In this document: in pieces, positions 8,876-17,767 of the stretch
Position numbering within the stretch: the first letter of the stretch is position 1
Layout of the letters: every line of letters begins with the position of its first letter
Assembly: GCA_951394045.1 (NCBI GenBank)
Contig: OX595990.1
Span: forward strand, 496,001-560,000
Length of the DNA: 64,000 bases
Direction: 5' to 3'
From: Nitzschia sp. DOCU1
Lineage: Eukaryota; Bacillariophyta; Bacillariophyceae; Bacillariales; Bacillariaceae
Translations under genes and position numbers: made by a program
The notes under the pieces: generated by a model
The model's input: the letters and a program-made list of their open reading frames with translations, nothing else
Told to the model about the DNA's origin: nothing
The model's database searches: none

Positions 8876-9670
8876 ATGGCATCCAAAGTCTTGGTGAAAT
8901 GCATCACGTCACCGTCGCGCTGCGCGTCGTTACTAGAAACCAGCAGGGGAAGGCCATTATTAGCACTGGAGATTCAACGACATCGAATCGGCATGGCAGT
9001 CGTTTACAGTCCACTGGGGGATGATGTGGAAGCGCTGCCTGATATACGCTTGACAGCATCATCATCAGCAAAGAAGACGCCGTCAAGCAGCAGTAGTAGT
9101 GTTAGATCATTATCATTAACAACGACGACGTCAAGACGGATACCCCGCGAGGCGCTCGACAAACTCGCGACTACTATTCGAAATAATGACGTCTGTGGTT
9201 TGATCGTGGCATGGCCGATCCAGCGCGATACGGGGAAGATGGGAGGACCTTGTGGGCGTGTCTTGTTCACATTGGAGTCCATGATGAGTGAAGATTACGG
9301 CTGCAGCATGTTGTCGCCGCGTAGACCTCTGTGCCTTTGGACGCCTAGCATCAGCAGCACATTATCGAATGGAGACAAAACGGCAACGTATGATTCTCCA
9401 CCAGAAGAAGACTCCTGGGGACGATGTTCTGCGTATGGAATGCCAAGCGAAAAGACAATACATTTCGCATCGCGAGAACAATTTGCCTTTGATGAGAGCA
9501 GGCAAGCTACCGATCTTTGGTACGACTTTTGGAAGACGCACTGGCCAGATCTCTATCGAAGAAGGGAGCAGGCAAGACGCCGACGACAGGCATCGAGTTA
9601 TGGGAACAACAATTTAGTGGCGGATTGGAGAGATTCGCCGGCCTACTTACCAGCTGAAGTAGCTCTTTGA
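8876..9670 (+). CDS. YqgF/RuvX-like RNase H-fold protein
   Basis: Start at the ATG at 8876 in a CAACCATGG context; the frame extends 12 codons upstream from a non-ATG codon. 264 residues. The beginning LLALEIQRHRIGMAVVYSP resembles the first strand of YqgF/RuvX proteins, but the usual Asp is Glu. After a Ser/Thr-rich insert, CGLIVAWPIQRDTGKMGGPCG matches the second conserved block (VVGLP...DG.EGP). The N terminus is Ser/Arg-rich and could be a mitochondrial presequence. The C-terminal part is Arg-rich and not recognised. Bacterial YqgF takes part in rRNA processing; eukaryotic relatives are mostly organellar. The family call rests on these two motifs only; whether it is active is open. Confidence 0.55.
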   Translation: MASKVLVKCITSPSRCASLLETSRGRPLLALEIQRHRIGMAVVYSPLGDDVEALPDIRLTASSSAKKTPSSSSSSVRSLSLTTTTSRRIPREALDKLATTIRNNDVCGLIVAWPIQRDTGKMGGPCGRVLFTLESMMSEDYGCSMLSPRRPLCLWTPSISSTLSNGDKTATYDSPPEEDSWGRCSAYGMPSEKTIHFASREQFAFDESRQATDLWYDFWKTHWPDLYRRREQARRRRQASSYGNNNLVADWRDSPAYLPAEVAL

Positions 9671-10041
9671 GACTTGTATATAGAAACAAATTTTGCTATT
9701 GAGTGGGATATTCCTTCCGTTTACAACGATTAAGGTACGATCAGGTCTATTGCGTCTAGACTAGAAGAATGTTATATATCGCCAGCCTGTTTCACGAACC
9801 TCATGTGAGCGTAGTTGCAGGTGCCGGACAAAGATGCTACCTGGTACAATTAAGGAGTCGCTCGCTTGGAGGAGCGTGACGCAGGGGACGACCGGATTTG
9901 CAGTGATGACTTCATCCGTCCAAGATAACACCCTCCTTCATAAAACTAAATCTTGACTCCTACCGTCGCCAGCGGTATTGTTTTTTTGTTTCACGGAGGT
10001 CTCAGAACAACGATTGCAAACAATGGAATATAATCTTTCCC
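9671..10041. other. Intergenic between convergent genes
   Basis: No open frame of note; holds the 3' flanks of the two converging genes. Confidence 0.5.
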
Positions 10042-11213
10042 TCACAAGTACTCCACCGACGTTCGAAGCGCATATTGCTTAGTAAGATACTCGCAAATAG
10101 CTGACGATTCCCACAAGTCGACACCTGTATTCGGGTCTTGCAAATACGGAACCTGGAATCGCCCTGTCATCTCAAAGAGCTTTTGCCGATTGGGACTGCC
10201 TCGTGGGCAGTAAATAACCTTGTGTTCCAGTTCCAGACTACCCAGTCGCTCTGTCACTCTCTTACAAAAGGGACTAGACTCATAGGCCCAAAGCGTCAAT
10301 GGCAAAGCTGGTGGATCTGAAGTCTCGTAGTTGGATCCACTCCCGAAGCGGCTCGCCATTGCCAAAAACGACGACACCTTGGCAAATCCTTCGTTCTCCA
10401 TGGTCCAAGGCAGTTTGCCATTTCCATATGTCTTGAACAAATAATTGAGAATGGACGAAACATCCTTCTTTAGCCCAATAATTCCAGTGTTTGGGTCATC
10501 CAAAATGGGCAAGTTTTGTAATTCTTTACTCTTGGACAACCCCGACGCGAATTGTAGTCCGTTCTTGGGACACGGCCGTATATACACCTGCAAGGAAAGA
10601 ATACTACATGCCTCACGAACCAAACGACAAGATGGACATCCTTCACGATCATATAGAATCAACGGTTGCATGGTGCCGATCCGATTCGGTTGGACCAACT
10701 GACTACTTTCCAAAAGTTGCTTGTCACCAAATGAAAATAGAGTGTACTTGGAAGGATTTTTCGGTCCAAGCTCGACCCTGTACCCCTCTGCCAAGGCACC
10801 TGTACCAATACGAAACGCAGCCTACATCAAACAACAAGAAATGCCGATACAAAGCACTGGATGAGAAAGAGTGTCCTCCGCTTCCTCCCATTTGGTCGAC
10901 GGGCATTTCGTCGGCACGGCGACCTGCTCTAGACCACGAGAAATCCAAAGAGTAGTCGACTCACCGGTATCGAAGCACCCAAGATAGCAGGAATAGAGCT
11001 CGGTTCGACTGAGAAAGGCTTTGGCTCGATACTGCTGGTCAAATTGAGTTTCTCCAGGGCCATTTCACGCTGTTTTTCAGGGCTCGGGGCGGGTGGCGGC
11101 CCATTCGTGATTTTGGACAAGACTGCATTCCAACCACTGCCATTGTTGCTCAACAGAGCGTAACATTGCCATTGGATCAAAGACAGCAAGACAATCAGCC
11201 TCCAGGTAATCAT
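10042..11213 (-). CDS. Tandem glutaredoxin/GST-N-like thioredoxin-fold protein
   Basis: Two exons: 11213-10965 and 10821-10042, joined over a 143-nt intron (GTGAGT...GATGTAG), phase 0, 342 residues. The chosen ATG gives a signal-like N terminus (MITWRLIVLLSLIQW); ATGs at 11273 and 11303 would extend it. After a linker, two thioredoxin-fold domains of the GST-N/glutaredoxin type stand in tandem. The first has DREGCPSCRLVREA (CPxC, about residue 145) and LPILDDPNTG with its cis-Pro. The second has ESSPFCKRV and VPYLQDPNTG followed by WESSAICEYL. The repeated DPNTG blocks show internal duplication. Similar double GST-N proteins occur in plant and algal plastids. It probably acts in thiol redox or glutathione chemistry; its substrate is unknown. 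Confidence 0.85.
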
Positions 11214-11579
11214 CGTGAAGGTCGCTATCCGTTTGGCTACTGCTTCAACTTGTGAGATGTAGCGGATGCTCATGGTGTGAGGGAAATCTCCTACCGACAA
11301 CATTGGAATGGTGACGTGGATTTATTGATTCACTCGAATCGATTGTTCGATTCGCGCGGCAATGTCGCGCGCATGTTTTGATGATGTCACGACAGGGTGG
11401 GGCTACCGGTAGCAGCCTACAGTATTACCTAGTACGATAAGCAACCGTATTCGACCAGTAGCTAGAGTACTCGTATTGGCAAGTGATAGAAGGCCTCTGT
11501 GCTGTCCGACCAAAATTCCTTTAACATGAGACATTCCTACAAAATCTTGAGATTTCCGTACATGCTCTTCCTTTTGTCG
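11214..11579. other. Intergenic, no gene seen
   Basis: Presumed promoter of the thioredoxin-fold gene and 3' flank of the LRR locus. 11338-11372 is rich in CGCG-containing short repeats. Confidence 0.4.
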
Positions 11580-12430
11580 TCAAGATGCATCATGTGGTCT
11601 CCAAACAAGGTCGGGTCGGCATCGCACCATCTCGTACGCCAAGGAGTTCAGGTACCGATCATCTAGTTTGCCAGATGCATGGTTTGCCGTTGCGTGCGCC
11701 GTATGAACGTCATTCTTGGTGGGAGCATCAGGATAGTGTGTAGCAAGGGGAAACGCATCTTCGAGCGCCAACGTTTATTCGTACAGAAATCGCGTCGCTT
11801 GATTTCTACGGCACCAAAATTCCAACTCGTCTGTCTGATGAGAGTCATTCCCTACCACTGTCGTCAGTGTCGTGTTTGGTTTGAGACGGACAAGATCGAT
11901 CAAGCAGCAGAGCTATCCATGGGCAGATTCGGACCCCTGCCTCGAAAACTGGCCATTACTAGCTTGGGCAAACGCAAAACTTTCAGCGTCTTGTTGGTTT
12001 TGAGTGCTTCCACAAGTTGGATCTCAAACGACAATGGAAAAGCAAACGGACAATCAATGTAGAACTCTTCCAAGACAGATGGGAATCCCTTTCTTTTCTT
12101 ATGGCAGACAGCATTTTGGTCGACATCGCCATGATCAAGAGAAACGAGGCACATGGCAAGTTCCTTCGATTGATTTCCATCCAAGGAAAATCCTTGAGGC
12201 GTCTTGTGGAATTGAACCTTGGGCAACGAGGTTGAGATTCCCACGAGTTCCACAAGTGACGAAAATGCAAGGGGATCTCCACTTATTTCCAACTCTACCA
12301 GTCTATCAACAAACAAGGGCAGCTTGGCATAGCCTTCAGCCTCCACAAGACGTCCATGCCAGGCATTTCGTAGGGACAAGGCACGCAGATTGGACACGGT
12401 ATTGTAGAGAGTCAACAATAACTTGTCCAT
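11580..12430 (-). pseudogene. Diatom-type LRR protein, probably degenerate
   Basis: From the ATG at 12430 the frame encodes irregular leucine-rich repeats (VSNLRALSLRNAW, VDRLVELEISG, VLEEFYIDCPF, NKTLKVLRLPKL). A 47-nt intron (GTAATG at 11959 to ATAG at 11913) restores a frame reading LCCLIDLVRLKPNTTLTTVV and DELEFWCRRNQATRFLYE, the typical last repeat and C-terminal cap of these proteins. TAA at 11775-11777 then stops it. Beyond the stop, in the same frame down to 11580, comes the expected family tail (LNSLAYEMVRCRPDLVW). Upstream of 12430 a TAA in frame cuts off the usual N-terminal region. Two separate interruptions suggest a decaying gene, although a short protein ending at 11775 could still be made. 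Family relative: the intact LRR gene at 35346-36917. Confidence 0.55.
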
Positions 12431-12739
12431 GGCTTCTGTTCGGATAATTTAAAAACGTATATCCAACCGTTGGACCGTCGCATGAAGTTGGACTTGTTGC
12501 GGGCGGCCTCACAGTGACAAACGACGGAATCAAATGCCAGCCATGACGTGTTGTGTGTCTCACAAAGCCGGAAACTCCAGGTAGCGGGCTGACAATGGAC
12601 GATAGCAATAGCCAAGAGAAAGCAAGGCCTGTGGAGAGGCTGTGGAGGTGCCACTTTCTCGTAGTGGCAGCACCGCCCATGGCTGGCGTCTGTTCGTGAC
12701 GAAGACTTGATATGAACGCTTGCAGTGTCAAAGAGGATA
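12431..12739. other. Possible lost 5' part of the LRR gene
   Basis: Minus-strand frames contain a hydrophobic stretch (LAFSWLLLSSIVSPLPG) but cannot be joined to the LRR frame by a convincing splice. Nothing else is seen. Confidence 0.25.
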
Positions 12740-13423
12740 CTAGTCTAATAGGCAGCTATGATACTGTAAAATGACCACGGAGGGTCGTGCACAGCTATCT
12801 GATAGGGAACGCAAGGGAGGGGAGCGATGGATCGCCGGTGCGCTTCTTTCGACATCATCATAGTCGTCCATGAATTCAATGAAATGGGGGCTCGTGATGC
12901 TCGAGCGTGACGAGGTTTGAAGGTTGAGGCGCTCGTATGCTCTCGTATGACGAGGTTGGGGGGCTCTTACTACCCAGGCTACGTCACATTTTGCAGAACC
13001 TTCCATTAGGACTACTGGCGATTTTTGGCAAGGGACAGACGCGCACCTTGACGAAGATCGCGGATTTTTTTCGACTCGTGCGATCGCAACAAAAAGATCG
13101 AAATCGCAGCGTGAAAATTCCATCCGACAATGACGCTTAGACAAGGTACGACTATACGAACGACAAGAGGGGATTTCATTACTTCCACTCCTTTTAGAGA
13201 TAATATCATCATCGTCATTGAGTGAAGCTCCAAGCAATGAGCTGTAGTTATGGAACGTGGGAGCGACGAGTGAACTCGGCAGTCTAGACTGAGCGAGCAT
13301 GACGCAACGACCGCTCAAATCACAAATGTGTTTCTGCCGTGCAAGCGCTATTATTGAAAAGTGAAAGTCGCAATTGATTCTGAACGTGATATCTTCGAAT
13401 CCCACTCCAGTCATAGATGCCAC
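12740..13423 (-). CDS. Hypothetical ORF, weakly supported
   Basis: Open for 227 codons from an ATG. The product is rich in Ser, Arg and Cys, without signal peptide, membrane segment or recognisable motif, and its composition is like that of chance frames. Listed only because of its length in a stretch with no other gene. Confidence 0.25.
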   Translation of the reverse strand: MASMTGVGFEDITFRINCDFHFSIIALARQKHICDLSGRCVMLAQSRLPSSLVAPTFHNYSSLLGASLNDDDDIISKRSGSNEIPSCRSYSRTLSKRHCRMEFSRCDFDLFVAIARVEKNPRSSSRCASVPCQKSPVVLMEGSAKCDVAWVVRAPQPRHTRAYERLNLQTSSRSSITSPHFIEFMDDYDDVERSAPAIHRSPPLRSLSDSCARPSVVILQYHSCLLD

Positions 13424-13646
13424 CTTCGATTGTTAAGCGTGGTGGATATAGCAGGCTGAGCGGTTTGTCTACGCCGTCCGAGTCTCGGATAAAGAAGCCA
13501 TGCATCTCAGTGCCGCGAGGAAATGCTGCAACAACAAGTCACTCTACCAAGTCTCTATCCATGAAGCTAACGACTTGAAGTTATGTATGTCTTACTTATA
13601 TTCTAGCAACACATGCAAGAACAACGATCACATGCCCAAATCATGA

Positions 13647-14744
13647 CTATGCTGCTGGTGCCGCAGCGCCTGATTCCATTACTTCCCACCAAAAGTTTTC
13701 AAATAATCCGTCAATATCTTCCCGTTCAAGCCCAACAACGGAATATATGCTGGTAGTTGTTCCGATGTTGTCATTCGCTTCTTGCAACGATTGTTCGACC
13801 AAACAAACAAGCACGCTATTTGCGTATTCGAAGCATTTCCTTGCCTTGATTGTATTGTCCAGTTGTTTGCACGCTGCTCCAAGATTGTTGGAAGTCACAA
13901 GGTCGAAGAGACCGGCGTCGTCTTGTGGGGTCCCATCCATGCGCACGTCGCCATGTCCCCCCCGAACAGACATTAATAAACAGATCTCGTAAAGACGAAC
14001 GGCCTTTTCGAGCAGCGTGTGCCTTTGTTGCTTTGTGGTGGTGGGGTAATTGTTGCCTTCACAAATGTCTTCATGGTCGATCGGGTTGGACTCTGCTTTT
14101 GTAGCAATGGAAGGATCTTGAGCGAGGAGCTGGTGGGCAAGGGCGATATTGTACGTTGCTACCACAACAAGCAGAGTGCAAAGGTCAGACATGGCGCAAT
14201 TTTGCCGCTTTAGGTCGAAAGGAACCACAATGGGTTTGTCCAAGATATATGATGTATTACAGCGGTCGAGCCCAGCATTCGGTGACTGCTCTGAACGAGT
14301 GTTCAAAGATAAGACTTGTCCTTGACTTTGGCGCCTGCCGGGTCGAGGGGTCCTGGCAGCAGCACCAGCAGTGTTCCATTGCTGTTGGTGGTGCTGGTCT
14401 TGACAAGTGGCATCCAATTCCTCATTTGGTGCGTTGGCGATGCAACTGCTCGAGGATGCTGCAATACAGATGTTCAACATCCGCCTTACCGTTGCCCGCG
14501 AAGCCTGAGAAATATCTTCTCTTGTCCTCTCAATCGGCTGCTCGTCCTTTCGACCTTGTTCCGCGAGGACCTCCCGACAAACGTTTAAGACTCTATGCAG
14601 AGACGAGATCGCCTGTGCCATGTCTTGGCGGCGATATAGTATGTGTGCAACAGTTTGGTTGTTTTCCGTAATCGCCCTACTGAGAATCATGCGGAGGGAT
14701 GCTTCCTTGCTGGACTTCGTGATTTTTACTTTTGCCGTCCTCAT
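13647..14744 (-). CDS. TPR-like helical protein of a diatom family ending in APAA (copy A)
   Basis: The start is placed at 14744, where similarity to copy B begins (ILSRAITENNQTVAHILY against ALQDAFLENNEAAAHLIV); ATGs at 14783 and 14906 could add up to 54 residues. Shared blocks, in order: a helix with MAQAISSLHRVLNVC; VVATYNIALAHQLLAQD; LEKAVRLYEICLLMS; LFDLVTSNNLGAACKQLD; ARKCFEYANSVLVCLVEQ; EDIDGLFENF; and the terminus GAAAPAA. The helix-turn-helix blocks with NIALAHQL and NNLGA resemble tetratricopeptide repeats. The middle 100 residues are a Gln/Arg-rich, poorly conserved insert. No signal peptide. Function unknown; TPR arrays usually bind proteins. Paralogues lie at 38385-39371 and 57752-58441, with a remnant at 16236-16394. 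Confidence 0.75.
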   Translation of the reverse strand: MRTAKVKITKSSKEASLRMILSRAITENNQTVAHILYRRQDMAQAISSLHRVLNVCREVLAEQGRKDEQPIERTREDISQASRATVRRMLNICIAASSSSCIANAPNEELDATCQDQHHQQQWNTAGAAARTPRPGRRQSQGQVLSLNTRSEQSPNAGLDRCNTSYILDKPIVVPFDLKRQNCAMSDLCTLLVVVATYNIALAHQLLAQDPSIATKAESNPIDHEDICEGNNYPTTTKQQRHTLLEKAVRLYEICLLMSVRGGHGDVRMDGTPQDDAGLFDLVTSNNLGAACKQLDNTIKARKCFEYANSVLVCLVEQSLQEANDNIGTTTSIYSVVGLEREDIDGLFENFWWEVMESGAAAPAA

Positions 14745-14906
14745 GGCGGAACCAATCGGTCCTAGCGATCGACTGTCGTGCATTTTTGGCAAAGAATAAC
14801 GAAATTGTGAACGGTAGCACGAGCCTTCTTCCAAAGAGCGCATGTTTACTCCACCCTCTCGCGTGTCGGAAGAAGATCTATGCAAACACGCACTTTGGTG
14901 TCGCAT

Positions 14907-16235
14907 GAGCGCTTATCCACAAAGATTTGGATACCATCTCATTTTAATCGATGGGAGAACCCCTACAACAGGTCTTCTTGTCTCTGGATGGAGAATAACC
15001 ACTGATCGACGACTCCTCGCGCTATTAATACTTAAGGCGGCGAATAAAGTGGGTCCCGGAAAGCGAGGAAAAGTCGATCCTCTTGGTGGCTCGTCAGCTA
15101 GTGCTAATTTTGCTGAGGCCGGGCGTCCTCTAATTACTATGATGTACCTTAAAGTAGAGCGAGAGGTAAGGACACAGACTCGAGAGCAATCGAACGAAAG
15201 GGTGCTTTGCCGATTGTTGAGTGTGGTGGTGGAGGAAGAAACGCCACCTTGCATTGTGTTCACCAATTGTGGGGAGCGGAGGCAGGAGGGTGTGGGGCTA
15301 AATGTTGTCCTAATTGTAGGCTACTTATGACAGGTGTCCACTATTGCGCTTTACTATGTTGTTCGACTACGACACACATAATAATTGAATGCCATTTAGC
15401 GCCTGCGTGCGTGGAAGCATTTTCATTACTACGTGGCAGCCATCTTTTCGCAATGCAAAGGATCATCACGATCAGAAAGATATGAATTTGTGCCAATGAA
15501 GGACACTATGCAACGCAACCACGTTGATCTTACTTTAGCTTCTCTGCCGATAGCCGATAGTATCGGCACCAGCAACACAGATAGGAAACAGAGAAAATCA
15601 CAGGCAACAGGCATACTGACGCACCACGTCTGGCAAATACAAACTGCTGCATGCCAGCAAGAACACGTTTCCCTCGTCTTTACTTTGGCACAGTATGCAT
15701 AGCAGCAGTAGTATGATACGCAGTATGATAGTAGTATCATAGCGACAGGAGGTTCGATAATGCGTTGGGTCGCCTACTGCTGGGCATCCACCGTAATCTA
15801 CCGAAATCTCACCGTAATCTCAATTTGGCATCGCATCGCATCGCATCTCCGCGTCGATCACATCGGATCGGGTGTGCATCGCACAAGCATAGAGCGTTCT
15901 TGGGACATGCTGAGTTTCTGATACCTCACGCTTCTTCGGTATGAGGACCTAAGAGTAATAGCAAGCAACCTCATTGATCTGGGGCGGGAGGGGTCATGCT
16001 GCTATATTTTAAAACGAAGTCTGGGTGGACCACGGCATGATTCCGATTGGAATACTCAAAGGTTTGGTGCGGGGTACGCTACGGCAGAAGAAACGTTGCT
16101 CGAATATCATTGCTAGAGGGTCATCGGTACGCTGTAGCTATGCGGCATGGACTACAATACAGTTGGAAGCGTCGTGTTTCGTTTCGAGAGTGCACTATTT
16201 TAAGTGTTTACGTCTCGCCCCGTGATCCCTACGCC
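14907..16235. other. Long intergenic stretch, no supported gene
   Basis: Many short overlapping frames on both strands, none with protein-like composition. Contains simple motifs such as the GCATC repeat around 15826-15846 and repeated TAGTATGATA at 15705-15745. Promoter of copy A is expected next to 14907. Confidence 0.4.
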
Positions 16236-16394
16236 CTACGCCGCCGGCGCCACTTTGGCTGTGGAACCTACCATTCTCAAGGCGTTGTAGAGAAATGCAC
16301 CAATCTCATCTTGATCAAGGGTCCCATTGTGGGTCGGATTGTTCATTAATAAATTGTAGTAGGCAATCTCCCGTAGTAGTAGCTTCACTATACT
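16236..16394 (-). pseudogene. Remnant 3' end of an APAA-family gene
   Basis: Minus-strand frame of 52 codons bounded by stops. It reads LLMNNPTHNGTLDQDEIGAF, then LYNALRMVGSTAKVAPAA and TAG. The last part matches the end of the TPR-like family (EDIEGFFRN...GIAPAA; ENFDGFFRN...SSSAPAA). There is no upstream start, and neighbouring frames on this strand are broken by stops, so this looks like the surviving tail of a fourth copy. Confidence 0.5.
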
Positions 16395-16748
16395 TTAAAG
16401 CAACTAGTACCTTGGCGACCGAAGAACATCGATCTCGCCGTTGCGTTGCTGCTCTGCATCACATCTATGGAGACGATGGAAGATCCACCTAGATGTCTTT
16501 ACCGGTGGCCATAGAATTGCAATAGATCAAGAAACTCGAGAGACGTGCAGAATAGAGGTACACAGCGTCGATCCTATTTTAAGCCACCGTCTTTGGAACA
16601 TCCCCTCCTGGAGTTCCTCCGCTCTTTCAATGAGGTAGGCATCACGGCAATGTTGGGGCCTACCGCCACTGTAGATTATGCCATCTAGTCGAACTGCATC
16701 CTTGTCGTAATTCTGCCAAGGCACACCATGTTTGTTTTGGCTCGCTAA
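16395..16748. other. Possible decayed coding sequence
   Basis: A minus-strand frame at 16527-16724 (WQNYDKDAVRLDGIIYSGG) looks protein-like but has no start, no family match and a nearby stop. It may be further debris of the remnant next to it. Confidence 0.25.
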
Positions 16749-17177
16749 TCATTTCTTCTTTTCTCCTTGTACTATTGGCCCTAGATCCGGCCCAAAGTCT
16801 GTCTCGTTTGGATTTTGCCGCTTGAGATGCTCCGCAAAGCCCGGAGGATACACGTAACGCCCGTTCTTCCAGTCCCAGTTTGGATCCTTCCCGGCATCAT
16901 GTGTCCCGGAATTCAAAAAGGCGCCCCGCCTAACTTGTGCGGCGGTCAAGGCTTCGTCCCGATCGGTCAAATTTCCAATCGTCTGTGTCGCCCAGTAGGG
17001 CAAGGAAGCACCGAACCCCACAAACGCGGTACACGCGGTGACTAGCGGCCAGTAGGATTTGGAAGAAGAAGAGGAGGAGGAGGAGGCCGTGTTGCTATTG
17101 GCGGTGGCACGAGGCTTGACGTGGCGCAAGAGTTCCCGTCGCACGTCGGGGGGAAGATTCTTCAATTTGGAAGCCAT
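16749..17177 (-). CDS. Small single-pass membrane protein, probably mitochondrial
   Basis: 142 residues from the ATG at 17177. A basic N terminus with a poly-Ser stretch is followed by one membrane segment (WPLVTACTAFVGFGASLPYW, about 43-62). A conserved-looking soluble tail follows: AQVRRGAFLNSGTHDAGKDP, NWDWKNGRYVYPPGF, ending in Lys. One TM next to the N terminus plus an RG.xNSG.xD.G.DP segment recalls small assembly factors of the inner mitochondrial membrane (SMIM20/MITRAC7-like). That resemblance is from memory of the layout and is weak. No catalytic motif. Confidence 0.7.
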   Translation of the reverse strand: MASKLKNLPPDVRRELLRHVKPRATANSNTASSSSSSSSKSYWPLVTACTAFVGFGASLPYWATQTIGNLTDRDEALTAAQVRRGAFLNSGTHDAGKDPNWDWKNGRYVYPPGFAEHLKRQNPNETDFGPDLGPIVQGEKKK

Positions 17178-17767
17178 TTCCTCTTCTCCAGAGTGCCAAA
17201 TGCGTTTTTTCCAGGAGTAAGATAGGTAGACTGTGGCGAGATGTGGAGGCTCTTTTGAAGGGGAAACAGTTGAAAGATGACTTGCGTCGACGGAGAAGCG
17301 TTTTGGGATCGTCGCAATGCCGCACCATTTTCTTTATCGTACTCCATTGACCGCATGGTGGGTTTTGGAGGGAGTGGTCTCTGACGAAGAACGAACGAAC
17401 CATCCAAAAGGCACGCGCAGAGCACGCGCATACTCGGCCAGGCGGCCAGGTGGGCAATCAAATGTTTGACCCATGCGATCAAAAACCTGTTGCCCTGCGT
17501 ACGATTGAATGACCAACGTACTAATAGTTTGGTGTCTCTACTCTAGAACTGTCCGGCTAAGAGCGGGGGGAGCTCTCCATGGAAATGGTTTTGGTTGGAT
17601 TCATTCTTACCAGCAGAGCAGGCGCCGAGGAGATCCTCGTAACATCCGCTACTGGAATCGTTACTAGTAGAGCTAGAAGGTCGTCGTTTGAACAACCATT
17701 TGTCTGGGGAAACAAAAGAACTTTGCAAGGTAGAGCTAGAGAAACAGGAGGTACAAAAAAGTCAAAG
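17178..17767. other. Intergenic, no gene seen
   Basis: Promoter side of the small membrane protein gene and 3' side of the next minus-strand gene. Only frames without protein-like composition. Confidence 0.4.

Noticed and set aside
14842..15330. 162-codon plus-strand ATG frame overlapping the 5' end of APAA copy A
   Set aside because: No protein-like composition, no signal or domain, and it overlaps a better supported gene.
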